Origin: Streptomyces spirodelae
Lineage (GTDB): Bacteria; Actinomycetota; Actinomycetes; Streptomycetales; Streptomycetaceae
NCBI RefSeq assembly: GCF_017676385.1
Contig: NZ_JAFFZN010000017.1
Span: 106,096 to 170,095, forward strand
Direction: 5' to 3'
Length of the DNA: 64,000 nt
Under the pieces are notes generated by a model. The model saw only the letters and a program-made list of their open reading frames with translations, ran no database searches and was not told where the DNA came from. A program made the position numbers and the translations under genes. Each line of letters starts with the position of its first letter. The stretch's first letter is position 1. Shown here one piece after another: positions 53,514-62,053 of this stretch.

Positions 53514-55538
53514 TCATCCCCGCAGGGTGGCCTCCAACGCCTCCGGCTCCGTGACCGGCGCCGTACACACGAACCCGCGGCACACGTAGGCGGCGGGCCG
53601 CCCGTCCACCAGCCCCCGGTCCCGCAGCAGCGGAACATCGGACGTGCCCGGCGCGCCCACGGCCACCACAGCCCCCGGCGCACCGGCCAGCAGGGCAGCC
53701 CGATGCAGCGGGCCGAACCGCTCCTCACCCACCACGGCGACCTCCCGCGGTCCGTCCAGCAGCGCCTCGCCCACCGCGAGCCCCCACCCGATGAACCGCG
53801 GTGCACGCGAGGCCAGTTCGCGGACGACGCCGAGCGCCTGCTCGGCAGCCTCCCGGTACCGGTGCTCCCCGGTGTAGGCGCCGTAGGAGAGGAGCGCACC
53901 GGCGGCGGCGTTCCAGCCGGAGGGCACCGCGTTGTCGGTGGGGTCCTGGGGGCGGCGGATGAGCTGCTCGGCGTCGTCGGCCGTGTCGTACAGCGTGCCG
54001 TCCTCGCCGGTGAACCGCTCCAGCACGGTGTCCAGGAGGGTCCCTGCGCGCTGGAGCCATTCCGTCTCGCCGGTCACCGCGTACAGCGTCAGATAGCCCT
54101 CAGCGGTGTCGCCGTAGTCCTCCAGCACACCGGAGCTGCCGCCGGGCACCCCGTCGCGGGAGGTGCGCACCAGTCTGCGGCCCTGGTCGAAGGTGTGCAC
54201 GTCGGCGAGCAGCCGGGCGGCACCGACGGCGGCTTCGACCAGGTCGGGCCGCTCGAAGCAGGCGCCGGTCTCGGCGAGCGCGGCGACGGCCAGACCGTTC
54301 CAGGCCGTGACGACCTTGTCGTCGCGCTCGGGCCGGGGCCGCGCTGCGCGCGCCTCGAACAGCCTGCGCCGCAGGGACTCGAAGCGGGCGGCGTCCATCA
54401 GCGGGGAGGCCCGGTCGGGGAGTTGCAGCACGGAGGCGCCGCCTTCGAAGGTGCCCTCCTCGGTGACGTGGAAGCACTCGGCGGCCAGCTCCGCGTCGGC
54501 CTCCCCCAGCACTTCGGCGAGCTGCGCCGGGGTCCAGACGTAGTAGGCGCCCTCGGCGTGGCCGCCGTGCCCGTCGTCGCTGTCGGCGTCCAGCGCGGAG
54601 GCGAAGCCGCCCTCGGCGGTGCCCAGTTCGCGGACCAGGAAGTCCGCCGTCTCCAGGGCGACCCGGCGGGCCCGCTCCGCACCGGTGGAGCGCCAAAGGT
54701 GCGCGTACACGCGGCACAGCAGCGCATTGTCGTACAGCATCTTCTCAAAGTGCGGAACGACCCACTCCGAGTCGACGGAGTAGCGGGCGAACCCCCCTCC
54801 CAGCTGGTCGTAGATCCCGCCCCTGGCCATCGCCTCACAGGTCGCCTCGACCATCTGCAGCGCGCCCTGGGAACCGGTGCGGGCGTGGTGGCGCAGCAGG
54901 AACTCCAGCACCATCGACGGCGGGAACTTCGGCGCCCCGCCGAAGCCTCCCCGCCGCGCGTCGAAGTCCTTGGTCAGCCCGAGCAGCGCGGCGCCCATCT
55001 CCTCAGCGCCGGGCGTCTGCGGCGCGGCCAGCTGGATACTGCGCTGCGCCAGATCCGCACTGATGCGCGAAGCAACGTCGGCGACCTCGTCCCGCCGGTC
55101 CTGCCACGCGGTCCGCACCCCCTCCAGAATCTGCCGGAAGGAGGGCATACCGTGCCGGGGTTCCGGCGGGAAGTAGGTCCCGAAGTAGAACGGTTCTGCG
55201 TCCGGGGTCAGGAACACCGTCATGGGCCAGCCGCCCTGCCCGGTCGCCGCCTGCACGGCCTCCATATAGACGGCGTCCACGTCCGGACGCTCCTCGCGGT
55301 CCACCTTGACGCTGATGAAGTTCTCGTTCATCAGCCGCGCCGTCGCCTCGTCCTCGAAGCTCTCGTGCGCCATCACATGGCACCAGTGGCAGCTCGCGTA
55401 CCCCACACTCAGCAGCACCGGCACCCCCCGCCGCCGCGCCTCCTCGAACGCCCCCTCCTTCCAGGGCCACCAGTCGACGGGGTTCTCCGCGTGCTGGAGC
55501 AGATACGGAGAGGTCTCTTCCGCGAGTCGATTCGCCAT
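53514..55538 (-). CDS. DUF255 thioredoxin-domain protein (YyaL/spermatogenesis-associated protein 20 family)
   Basis: 674 aa from ATG 55538. N-terminal thioredoxin-like domain: NRLAEETSPYLLQHAENPVDW, then the CxxC-type GYASCHWCHVMAHESF, and VDREERPDVD. The remainder is an (alpha/alpha)6 barrel resembling glycoside-hydrolase-type folds (YDQLGGGFARYSVDSEWVVPHFEKMLYDNA). Widespread in bacteria and animals, biochemical role not established. Convergent with the TetR gene (40 nt apart). Confidence 0.92.
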   Translation of the reverse strand: MANRLAEETSPYLLQHAENPVDWWPWKEGAFEEARRRGVPVLLSVGYASCHWCHVMAHESFEDEATARLMNENFISVKVDREERPDVDAVYMEAVQAATGQGGWPMTVFLTPDAEPFYFGTYFPPEPRHGMPSFRQILEGVRTAWQDRRDEVADVASRISADLAQRSIQLAAPQTPGAEEMGAALLGLTKDFDARRGGFGGAPKFPPSMVLEFLLRHHARTGSQGALQMVEATCEAMARGGIYDQLGGGFARYSVDSEWVVPHFEKMLYDNALLCRVYAHLWRSTGAERARRVALETADFLVRELGTAEGGFASALDADSDDGHGGHAEGAYYVWTPAQLAEVLGEADAELAAECFHVTEEGTFEGGASVLQLPDRASPLMDAARFESLRRRLFEARAARPRPERDDKVVTAWNGLAVAALAETGACFERPDLVEAAVGAARLLADVHTFDQGRRLVRTSRDGVPGGSSGVLEDYGDTAEGYLTLYAVTGETEWLQRAGTLLDTVLERFTGEDGTLYDTADDAEQLIRRPQDPTDNAVPSGWNAAAGALLSYGAYTGEHRYREAAEQALGVVRELASRAPRFIGWGLAVGEALLDGPREVAVVGEERFGPLHRAALLAGAPGAVVAVGAPGTSDVPLLRDRGLVDGRPAAYVCRGFVCTAPVTEPEALEATLRG

Positions 55539-55573
55539 ACGGCCATGGTGACGCACACCTCTGGGCCCTGCCG

Positions 55574-56176
55574 CTACAGGTCATCCACCGCCGTGAGGTC
55601 GATGTCGATGTCGAACGGCTCGTCGAGCGTGAGACGGCCGTGGAAGTTGCCGCGCAGCGTGTAGCCCTTTGCGACGGGGTCCAGCTCGTAGACCCGGACC
55701 ACGGGGTGCATGCCTTCCCCGGCGCGCTCCACGAGCCAGAAGTGCGGGATGCCCGCGGCGGCGTACTTGCGGGGCTTGGTGTCGCGGTCCCGCTCCTCGG
55801 AGTCCGGCGAGACGACCTCGACGGCGAGGACGACATCGGCGGCCTGGTAGCGGGACTGGTCCGGCCCCACCACCGCGTCGGCCTTGACGATGGAGATGTC
55901 AGGTTCGGGCCCGTTGCGACGATTGAGGACAACCGTCATCTCCCGCTTCACACGGAGCCGGCCCCGGGGCGCGGTGGCCCGGAGCCCGCTCACCAGGAGG
56001 TCGATCACGTCCGCGTGGAAGTTGCGTTGCGGGCTCACGAAAACCAGGCTCCCGTCGATCAGCTCGGTGTGCGGCGGGAGGTCTGGCAGGGTCAGCAGGT
56101 CGTCCACGGTGAAGCCGTCCGGAGGCGGCACCGGCACGGTGATCCCATCGAGCTGGGGGGCCGGTTCAGCGGTCAT
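55574..56176 (-). CDS. Uma2 family protein (DUF820), copy 2
   Basis: 200 aa from ATG 56176 (GGGAGG 4 nt upstream). PD-(D/E)xK-like core: LPDLPPHTELIDGSLVFVSPQ, PEPDISIVKAD, VLAVEVVSPDSEERDRDTKPRKYAAAGIPHFWLVE. Its C-terminal 45 residues, predicted beta-strands, differ from copy 1. Encoded just upstream of DUF255 on the same strand (35 nt between genes). Confidence 0.87.
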   Translation of the reverse strand: MTAEPAPQLDGITVPVPPPDGFTVDDLLTLPDLPPHTELIDGSLVFVSPQRNFHADVIDLLVSGLRATAPRGRLRVKREMTVVLNRRNGPEPDISIVKADAVVGPDQSRYQAADVVLAVEVVSPDSEERDRDTKPRKYAAAGIPHFWLVERAGEGMHPVVRVYELDPVAKGYTLRGNFHGRLTLDEPFDIDIDLTAVDDL

Positions 56177-56266
56177 GGTTCCTCCCATGGGTGGGATCCT
56201 GCACGCTCCTTCACGGTACCGGGGTACCTCCGTACAGCCGCCACTCGAAAGAGTGAGCGGCGTGCT

Positions 56267-57460
56267 TCAGTGCGGGGCGTGGGCGCCGCCCGTCGCCTCC
56301 CAGCCCGCCACCGCGAGGGCGCGGTAGGCGGTGTAGGAGGCGGCGGGGTCGCCCTCGTCGACCCAGGGGACGGCGCCGACGTGGCCGTCGACGGCGGCGA
56401 GGGCTTCCATGGCCTCGCCGTAGCGCTCGGCGCGGACGAGGAACCAGACCAGCAGGTGCAGGACGTGGGGGCGTACCGGGTGGTCGTCCTCGACCTGGTC
56501 GACGGCGTACTCGGCGGCCTCGATGGCCTTGACGACCTCCTCGCTCTGATAGAGACCGCGGACCATGTTCACCTCGGGCAGGTGGTCGTAGGTCGCGAAG
56601 AGCGGCAGCGCGGGCAGCAGGGTGCCCTCGCGGGTGCGGGCCGCGGCGGTGCGGGCGAAGGTGTCGGCCTGCTCCTTGGAGCCCGCCCCCTTGGCCGACC
56701 AGTAGGGCAGCGCCGCCAGGTGGGCGCCCATGTGGTCGGGGGCCAGGCGGCGGACGGTGGCCCACAGGGCCTCGAAGTCGGGCGCGCGGTAGCCGAGGTG
56801 GCGGGCGATGACCAGTTCGGTGAGGTGCGGCGTCGGATCGGCCGGGGCGAGCTCGGCGGCGTCGTGCGCGACCTTGCGGGCCTCTTCCAGGATGATCTGC
56901 CGGGCGCCGGAGCCGGCGTCGGACCCGGACTCGGACCCGGACCCGGACTCGGCCAGCGCCTGGAAGACCAGGAACTGCGCGTAGACCTGGGCGCCCCCGT
57001 GGTCGCGCGGCTGCTGGGCGCGCCACTCCCGCAGCCACCGCGCGTCCCGGACCTGCGCGGCGGGCTGTTCCTTGCTGAACGAGACCGCTTCCTGCGGTGC
57101 CTCGACGGCCGAGCCGTGCGCCCGGGAGCGCGCCAGTTCCATGGCCGCCGCCCCGGCGACGGACTGCACCCGCTGCCAGCGCAGCTCGTACTCGTCGCCG
57201 GTGAAGGCCAGCAGCCGTGCGACCGGCTGCCAGTCCTGGGTCCGCTGGGTCTCCTCCAGCGCCTCGACGAGCTCCCGGTCCGGGCCGGGCAGCCGTACGT
57301 CGAGCTCCTCGGAGGGGACGAAACCGTACCCTGCCGTCCGGTCGAGCCCCTGGGGCAGCCCCGGGCTCCCGTCCTGCCGCAGCCGCCTGCGGCGCATCGC
57401 GGGGTAGACGGCCACACCGAAGATGGCGACGAGTGCGATCAGGACGAGCAGGGCTTCCAT
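56267..57460 (-). CDS. Membrane-anchored TPR-like helical repeat protein
   Basis: 397 aa from ATG 57460. One N-terminal transmembrane helix (EALLVLIALVAIFGVAVYPAM) followed by basic residues, so the bulk should be cytosolic. The rest is alpha-helical with degenerate tetratricopeptide-like character (for example EEARKVAHDAAELAPADPTP and AIEAAEYAVDQVEDDHPVRP). A short GSGSESGSDAGSG linker lies near residue 175. I recognise no named family. The long open frame to 58690 is a shadow of the opposite gene and is not used. Confidence 0.75.
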   Translation of the reverse strand: MEALLVLIALVAIFGVAVYPAMRRRRLRQDGSPGLPQGLDRTAGYGFVPSEELDVRLPGPDRELVEALEETQRTQDWQPVARLLAFTGDEYELRWQRVQSVAGAAAMELARSRAHGSAVEAPQEAVSFSKEQPAAQVRDARWLREWRAQQPRDHGGAQVYAQFLVFQALAESGSGSESGSDAGSGARQIILEEARKVAHDAAELAPADPTPHLTELVIARHLGYRAPDFEALWATVRRLAPDHMGAHLAALPYWSAKGAGSKEQADTFARTAAARTREGTLLPALPLFATYDHLPEVNMVRGLYQSEEVVKAIEAAEYAVDQVEDDHPVRPHVLHLLVWFLVRAERYGEAMEALAAVDGHVGAVPWVDEGDPAASYTAYRALAVAGWEATGGAHAPH

Positions 57461-57595
57461 GGCGTCGGGTCTCCACGCTGTGACGGGCTGGGGCACCTCC
57501 CTGCCGGTGGCCGGGGGAGGCTGGGTCGGGCCGTACGGGGGCGGAGCTCGCCGCACATGTCCCACTCCACCGTACGGCCCATTAGTCTCGCCCCC

Positions 57596-58801
57596 ATGAG
57601 TGAGCAGCGCGACAACAGCAACGGCAGCGGGGCGTACAGCACCCCGGAATCCCCGCAGCAGGAACAGCGCGGCTTCGAGACCCTCGCCATCCATGCGGGG
57701 CAGGCCGCCGACAAGAGCACGGGGGCGGTCGTACCGCCCATCCACCAGGTGTCCACCTACAAACAGGACGGCGTCGGCGGGCTGCGCGGCGGCTACGAGT
57801 ACAGCCGCTCCGCCAATCCGACCCGCACCGCGCTGGAGGAGAACCTGGCGGCGCTGGAGGGCGGCAGGCGCGGGCTGGCCTTCGCCTCCGGGCTGGCGGC
57901 CGAGGACTGCCTGCTGCGTACGCTGCTCACGCCCGGCGACCATGTGGTGATCCCCGACGACGCGTACGGCGGCACCTTCCGGCTGTTCGCCCGGGTCGCC
58001 GAGCGGTGGGGCGTGCAGTGGTCGGTCGCCGACTCCTCCGACCCCGCCGCCGTACGCGCGAAGCTGCGTGAGCGCACCAAGGCGGTCTGGGTCGAGACCC
58101 CTTCCAATCCGCTGCTGGGCGTCACCGACATCGCTGCGGTCGCCGAGGTGGCGCACGGCGCGGGCGCACGGCTGGTGGTCGACAACACCTTCGCCAGTCC
58201 CTACCTCCAGCAGCCGCTCGCGCTCGGTGCCGATGTCGTCGTCCACTCGACGACGAAGTACATGGGCGGCCACTCCGACGTGGTCGGCGGTGCGCTGGTC
58301 GTCACCGATCCGGCGCTCGGCGACGAACTGGCCTTCCACCAGAACGCGATGGGCGGCATCGCCGGGCCCTTCGACTCCTGGCTGGTGATGCGCGGCATCA
58401 AGACGCTGGGCGTGCGCATGGACCGGCACGGCGAGAACGCGGCCCGCGTGGTGCAGCTGCTGACCGCACACCCGAAGGTCACAGAGGTCTTCTACCCGGG
58501 CCTGCCCACCCATCCCGGGCACGAGATCGCCGCCAAGCAGATGCGGGGCTTCGGCGGGATGGTCTCCTTCCGGGTCGAGGGCGGCGAGGAGGCCGCTGTG
58601 CGGGTGTGCGACAGGGCGCGGCTGTTCACGCTGGGTGAGTCGCTGGGCGGCGTCGAGTCGCTGATCGAGCACCCGGGCCGAATGACGCACGCCTCGGCGG
58701 CGGGCTCGGCGCTCGAGGTGCCCGCCGACCTGGTCCGGCTCTCGGTGGGCATCGAGTCCGCCGACGACCTGCTGGCCGATCTGACCCAGGCGCTGGACTG
58801 A
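57596..58801 (+). CDS. metB: Cystathionine gamma-synthase / trans-sulfuration PLP enzyme
   Basis: 401 aa from ATG 57596. Joins cysteine with an O-acyl-homoserine to give cystathionine, the entry to methionine synthesis in the trans-sulfuration route; cystathionine gamma-lyase and O-acetylhomoserine sulfhydrylase have similar sequences. Family regions: FETLAIHAGQ, YEYSRSANPTRTALEENLAALEGG, WVETPSNPLLGVTDI, the PLP lysine in VVHSTTKYMGGHSDVVGG, and the C-terminal SLGGVESLIEHP with MTHAS. No ribosome site is seen and an ATTAGT element lies about 12 nt upstream, so the mRNA is probably leaderless. Confidence 0.9.
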   Translation: MSEQRDNSNGSGAYSTPESPQQEQRGFETLAIHAGQAADKSTGAVVPPIHQVSTYKQDGVGGLRGGYEYSRSANPTRTALEENLAALEGGRRGLAFASGLAAEDCLLRTLLTPGDHVVIPDDAYGGTFRLFARVAERWGVQWSVADSSDPAAVRAKLRERTKAVWVETPSNPLLGVTDIAAVAEVAHGAGARLVVDNTFASPYLQQPLALGADVVVHSTTKYMGGHSDVVGGALVVTDPALGDELAFHQNAMGGIAGPFDSWLVMRGIKTLGVRMDRHGENAARVVQLLTAHPKVTEVFYPGLPTHPGHEIAAKQMRGFGGMVSFRVEGGEEAAVRVCDRARLFTLGESLGGVESLIEHPGRMTHASAAGSALEVPADLVRLSVGIESADDLLADLTQALD

Positions 58802-58869
58802 GGGGGCCGACTCTTACAGGGCGCGGGGAACTGCTCCCCTGGCGGCACCTCGGGCACTGAGGGGCACCC

Positions 58870-59124
58870 TCACCAGTCCACCGCAGGAGGCGTCGTCGTC
58901 GGGGGCGGTTCCGACCAGGGGCGGGCGGCGAGGGACCACGCGGTGAGCGCCAGCAATCCCGCCAGCACCACGCCCCACAGCACCGTACGCAGTACCCGGC
59001 GCCGCCGCAGCAGCCGGGCTCCGTCCGCGAGGGCCCGTTCGGCGAGGTCGGCGGGCACAGGCTCGGCGGTGCGCTGCACCAACAGGCGCCGCACCTCGGC
59101 TTCCTTGCGGTCAGGCAGGCTCAT
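58870..59124 (-). CDS. Small single-span membrane protein, coupled to the sigma-like factor
   Basis: 84 aa from ATG 59124, overlapping the upstream sigma gene by 14 nt. Residues about 1-47 are cytosolic and charged (LPDRKEAEVRRLLVQRTAEP); one membrane helix follows (TVLWGVVLAGLLALTAWSLA) with a short Pro/Thr-rich outer tail. The layout suits a minimal membrane anti-sigma factor, but it has no HxxxCxxC zinc motif. The anti-sigma role is inference from the overlap. Confidence 0.65.
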   Translation of the reverse strand: MSLPDRKEAEVRRLLVQRTAEPVPADLAERALADGARLLRRRRVLRTVLWGVVLAGLLALTAWSLAARPWSEPPPTTTPPAVDW

Positions 59125-59581
59125 GCGCCGCCCTCGCATCCTCGCGAGGGCGGCTGAGCACTGTCGCCATGGCCCGGGTGTGCAGCGCACGCACCCGTTC
59201 GACGGGCAGGCCCAGTCCGGCTGCGACCTGTTCCTCGCCCACGCCCTCGTGCAGCCGCAGCACCAGCACCAGCCGTTCCTGCGGTGCCAGCACTCCCAGC
59301 AGGCCGCCACGTGAGCGGCGGTACCGGCGGCCGGTGTGGGCGAAGCGCGTGGCCAGCAGCTGCCGGGTGCGCTCGTAGGGGTCCTCGCCGTGCAGCCGCC
59401 CCCAGTCGGCGCGGGTACGCGCGAGCGCCCACACCAACAGCCGTTCGGCCTCGGGCGCGGCGCCCGGGGGCTCGGCCGTCAGCAGTGTGGCGGCATGCAG
59501 CAGCCGGCCACCCGCGCCCGCGACGAACACCTCGAACTCCCGGGCGCGGAGGCGCTCCTGCCGTGCCTGATGCTCTCGCAC
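59111..59581 (-). CDS. Small sigma-70-like (ECF/SigE-type) factor, divergent
   Basis: 156 aa from GTG 59581 (GGGAGG 4 nt upstream). Region 2 is weakly recognisable (LLVWALARTRADWGRLHGED plus YERTRQLLATRF) and region 4 better (LGVLAPQERLVLVLRLHEGVG then EEQVAAGLGLPVERVRALHTRA, a helix-turn-helix). The family SigE-like factors of Streptomyces are often this short. Loss of some conserved aromatic residues of region 2 leaves activity uncertain. Coupled to the small membrane protein. Confidence 0.7.
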   Translation of the reverse strand: MREHQARQERLRAREFEVFVAGAGGRLLHAATLLTAEPPGAAPEAERLLVWALARTRADWGRLHGEDPYERTRQLLATRFAHTGRRYRRSRGGLLGVLAPQERLVLVLRLHEGVGEEQVAAGLGLPVERVRALHTRAMATVLSRPREDARAAHEPA

Positions 59582-59669
59582 GCCGCCTCCCGTGCCGCCT
59601 ATAGGACGGCAGGCGGGCAGATCAAATCAAGAGGCGCGGCAAGGAACGGTTTCCGGACAGCCGGATGTG

Positions 59670-60263
59670 TCAGGAGCCGGACCCGGGGGGCTGCGCGAGG
59701 CTGCTCGGGTTCAGTTCGAGCATCGCGTTGTTGAACCGGGTCAGCAGCTTGCAGAAGGCCCCGCGTTCCTCTTCCGACCAGTCCTTGGTGATCAGCTGCA
59801 TCAGGTTGCGGCGCGAGGAGCGGACCTCCTCCAGCCTGGCCTCACCGCGCGGCGAGAGCTGGAGGACGACAGCGCGCCCGTCCTCGGGGTGCGAGGTCCG
59901 CTTGACCAGGCCGGACTCGACGAGCGGTGCGACCTGCCGGGTCACCGTCGAGGAGTCGATGCCCATACCGGCTGCGAGCGCCTTGACTCCCATCGGCCCC
60001 TCCTGGTCGAGGCGGTTGAGCAGGAGGTAGGCCGCCCGGTCCATGGAGTTGCGTGCCTGGCCGAGCCCGCCGAGCCGGGTCTGCTCCGCACGGCGCGCGT
60101 ATACGGCGAGCTGGTGCTGCATGGCGTCCAGTACGGCGGTTCCGGAAGCGGCTTCGGGGGCGGTTCCGGAGGCACCGTCGGCAGGCACCGCGGGGTTCTC
60201 GTCCGGCGCGTCGGGGGTGTCTGTCGTCATGTCCGGGTGCGTGGGCATGGCAGGTGCGCTCAC
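59670..60263 (-). CDS. MarR family transcriptional regulator
   Basis: 197 aa from GTG 60263; the first 45 residues (Pro/Thr/Ala-rich) may be spurious, with a better-supported start at ATG 60230. Core winged helix: SMDRAAYLLLNRLDQEGPMG, VKALAAGMGIDSSTVTRQVAPLVESGLV, and the wing KRTSHPEDGRAVVLQLSPRG. The intergenic region to ilvA is 224 nt and divergent, so it may regulate its own gene and ilvA. Confidence 0.85.
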   Translation of the reverse strand: MSAPAMPTHPDMTTDTPDAPDENPAVPADGASGTAPEAASGTAVLDAMQHQLAVYARRAEQTRLGGLGQARNSMDRAAYLLLNRLDQEGPMGVKALAAGMGIDSSTVTRQVAPLVESGLVKRTSHPEDGRAVVLQLSPRGEARLEEVRSSRRNLMQLITKDWSEEERGAFCKLLTRFNNAMLELNPSSLAQPPGSGS

Positions 60264-60487
60264 TTCGTCGGTCTGCGGGATTTTTTGTGTAGTTTTGACA
60301 GTTCTGGGGTGGTCTATTGAATGCGTCGACGTGAGGTGGTGGGCACAGAGTACGCGGAGCGGGGCGTAGACGTACCTCCAGTGCCCAAACCAGTGACGCG
60401 TACCACCCCGCGCCCGCGCGGGGGCGCGCGGCGACGCTGCCCGCCCGTGGGCCTGCCCGCCCGCTCGCCGACTGCCAGACTGACGGC

Positions 60488-61735
60488 ATGGTCACCAGTG
60501 CAACACCCCCCTCCTCCCCCCACCACCACGGACTTCCCGTCTCGCTGGACGACGTGCGCCTCGCCCGCAAGACCCTCGCGGGCGTGGCCCGTACGACGGC
60601 CGTGGAGGGCAGCCGGCACCTCTCCTCGCTGGTCGGCTCCCCCGTCCACCTCAAGTGCGAGAACCTCCAGCGCACCGGGTCGTTCAAGCTGCGCGGCGCC
60701 TACGTACGGATCGCCGGGCTCTCCGCCGAGGAGCGGCAGCGCGGGGTGGTCGCGGCCAGCGCGGGCAACCACGCGCAGGGCGTCGCACTGGCGGCCTCCC
60801 TGCTCGGGGTCCCCTCCACGGTGTTCATGCCGGTGGGGGCGCCGCTGCCGAAGGTGGCGGCGACCCGCGAGTACGGGGCGCGGGTGCGGATGCACGGCCA
60901 GGTCGTCGACGAGACGCTGGAGGCCGCCAAGGAGTACGCGCACGCCACCGGCGCCGTCCTCATCCACCCCTTCGACCACCCGGACGTCGTGGCGGGCCAG
61001 GGCACGCTGGGCCTGGAGTTGCTGGAGCAGTGCCCCGAGGTGCGGACCGTCGTGGTGGGCGTCGGTGGCGGCGGGCTGCTCGCCGGCATGGCGGTGGCCA
61101 TCAAGGAACTGCGGCCCGATGTGCGGCTGATCGGTGTGCAGGCCGAGGGCTCGGCCGCGTATCCTCCGTCGCTGCGGGCCGGACGCCCTGTGGCGCTGGA
61201 GTCGGTCTCGACGATGGCGGACGGCATCAAGGTCGGCAAGCCGGGCGAGGTGCCGTTCGAGATCATCCGCACGCTGGTCGACGACATCCGCACCGTCTCC
61301 GAAGACGCCCTCTCCAGCGCCCTGTTGCTGTGTCTGGAGCGGGCCAAGCTGGTGGTCGAGCCGGCCGGGGCGAGCTCGGTCGCGGCCCTGCTGTCGGCTC
61401 CGCACAGCTTCGAGGGGCCGGTCGCGGCGGTGCTCTCGGGCGGGAACGTCGACCCGCTGGTCCTGCAGCGGACGCTGCGGCACGGGATGGCGGCGGCGGG
61501 GCGCTATCTGTCGCTGCGGCTGCGCCTCTCGGACCGGCCCGGGGCGCTCGCGGCACTGCTGGGGGAGCTGTCGGTGATGGACGCCAACGTGCTGGACGTG
61601 GGCCATGTGCGCACCGATCCGCGGCTGGGCCTGGACGAAGCGGAGGTGGAGCTGCATCTGGAGACGAAGGGCCCGGAACACTGCGTGGACGTCGCCTCAG
61701 GACTGCGTGCGGCGGGGTACACGGTCATGAGCTGA
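60488..61735 (+). CDS. ilvA: Threonine ammonia-lyase (biosynthetic/catabolic) with C-terminal ACT domain
   Basis: 415 aa. Deaminates threonine to 2-oxobutyrate for isoleucine synthesis. The PLP lysine lies in ENLQRTGSFKLRGAYVRI; the glycine loop is SAGNHAQGVALAA and GGGGLLAGMAVAIKE. Residues about 335-415 form one ACT domain (LSLRLRLSDRPGALAALLGE). Single-ACT TdcB/IlvA-like enzymes of this length are common in actinobacteria. Start ATG at 60488, with no strong ribosome site. Confidence 0.93.
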   Translation: MVTSATPPSSPHHHGLPVSLDDVRLARKTLAGVARTTAVEGSRHLSSLVGSPVHLKCENLQRTGSFKLRGAYVRIAGLSAEERQRGVVAASAGNHAQGVALAASLLGVPSTVFMPVGAPLPKVAATREYGARVRMHGQVVDETLEAAKEYAHATGAVLIHPFDHPDVVAGQGTLGLELLEQCPEVRTVVVGVGGGGLLAGMAVAIKELRPDVRLIGVQAEGSAAYPPSLRAGRPVALESVSTMADGIKVGKPGEVPFEIIRTLVDDIRTVSEDALSSALLLCLERAKLVVEPAGASSVAALLSAPHSFEGPVAAVLSGGNVDPLVLQRTLRHGMAAAGRYLSLRLRLSDRPGALAALLGELSVMDANVLDVGHVRTDPRLGLDEAEVELHLETKGPEHCVDVASGLRAAGYTVMS

Positions 61736-61829
61736 CGGAGTCGCTCCCGGCGACCGGCGGTGAGCGTCGGCCGCTCGCGCAGAAACGCGCACTATCGCGA
61801 GTGGGTCGCCCGCGACACTCTAAAAACAG

Positions 61830-61859
61830 TTGACGCGATACATCGCGTCACTCCATACT
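61830..61859 (+). promoter_or_regulatory. Promoter with embedded 20-bp perfect palindrome
   Basis: -35 TTGACG (61830-61835), 18-nt spacer, -10 CATACT (61854-61859). The perfect palindrome TGACGCGATACATCGCGTCA occupies 61831-61850, so a bound repressor would occlude the polymerase. It looks like a TetR-type operator. No regulator gene lies next to it within the window. Confidence 0.72.
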
Positions 61860-61864
61860 GCCGC

Positions 61865-61924
61865 ATGACGCAATCCATGACGCAATCCATGACGCAATCC
61901 GTGACGCGATCCGTGACGCGATCG
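61865..61924. repeat. Five 12-bp direct repeats of the operator half-site
   Basis: Three ATGACGCAATCC units (61865-61876, 61877-61888, 61889-61900), then GTGACGCGATCC (61901-61912) and GTGACGCGATCG (61913-61924). Each contains TGACGC(G/A)AT, the half-site of the upstream palindrome, with one base changed in the first three. Period 12 bp, just over one helical turn. Confidence 0.85.
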
Positions 61925-62053
61925 CCGTGCGGCGTCCCGCGCGGCGCGGCGGACACGTTGCGAACACGTCGCGGTACCCGCCGGACTGCCGGACCTGTCC
62001 GGCGGATCTAGCATCTTCGTAGAGCTCACGCTCCACACTCTGGGAGTCCATCC

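Larger units (their letters stand above)
61736..62053 (+). promoter_or_regulatory. 318-nt control region of the DrrAB-type exporter, no gene
   Basis: Contains a promoter, a 20-bp palindrome and five 12-bp direct repeats, detailed in the next two entries. An in-frame ORF exists across the repeats (61760-62011, reading MTQS/VTRS), but its composition comes from the repeats and it is not accepted as a gene. Confidence 0.7.

Noticed and set aside
57461..57595. SAM riboswitch upstream of metB
   Set aside because: The region is only 135 nt and shows only a short GC hairpin; none of the SAM aptamer motifs was seen.
56267..58690. 807-aa minus-strand ORF
   Set aside because: The true gene starts at 57460; the upstream residues are antisense to metB.
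55640..58801. 1053-aa plus-strand ORF
   Set aside because: Residues upstream of 57596 are an antisense shadow of the Uma2 and TPR genes; only the metB part shows protein-family motifs.
61760..62011. 83-aa ORF upstream of the ABC exporter
   Set aside because: Its core is translated from the five 12-bp repeats, and the upstream residues have no homology or ribosome site.
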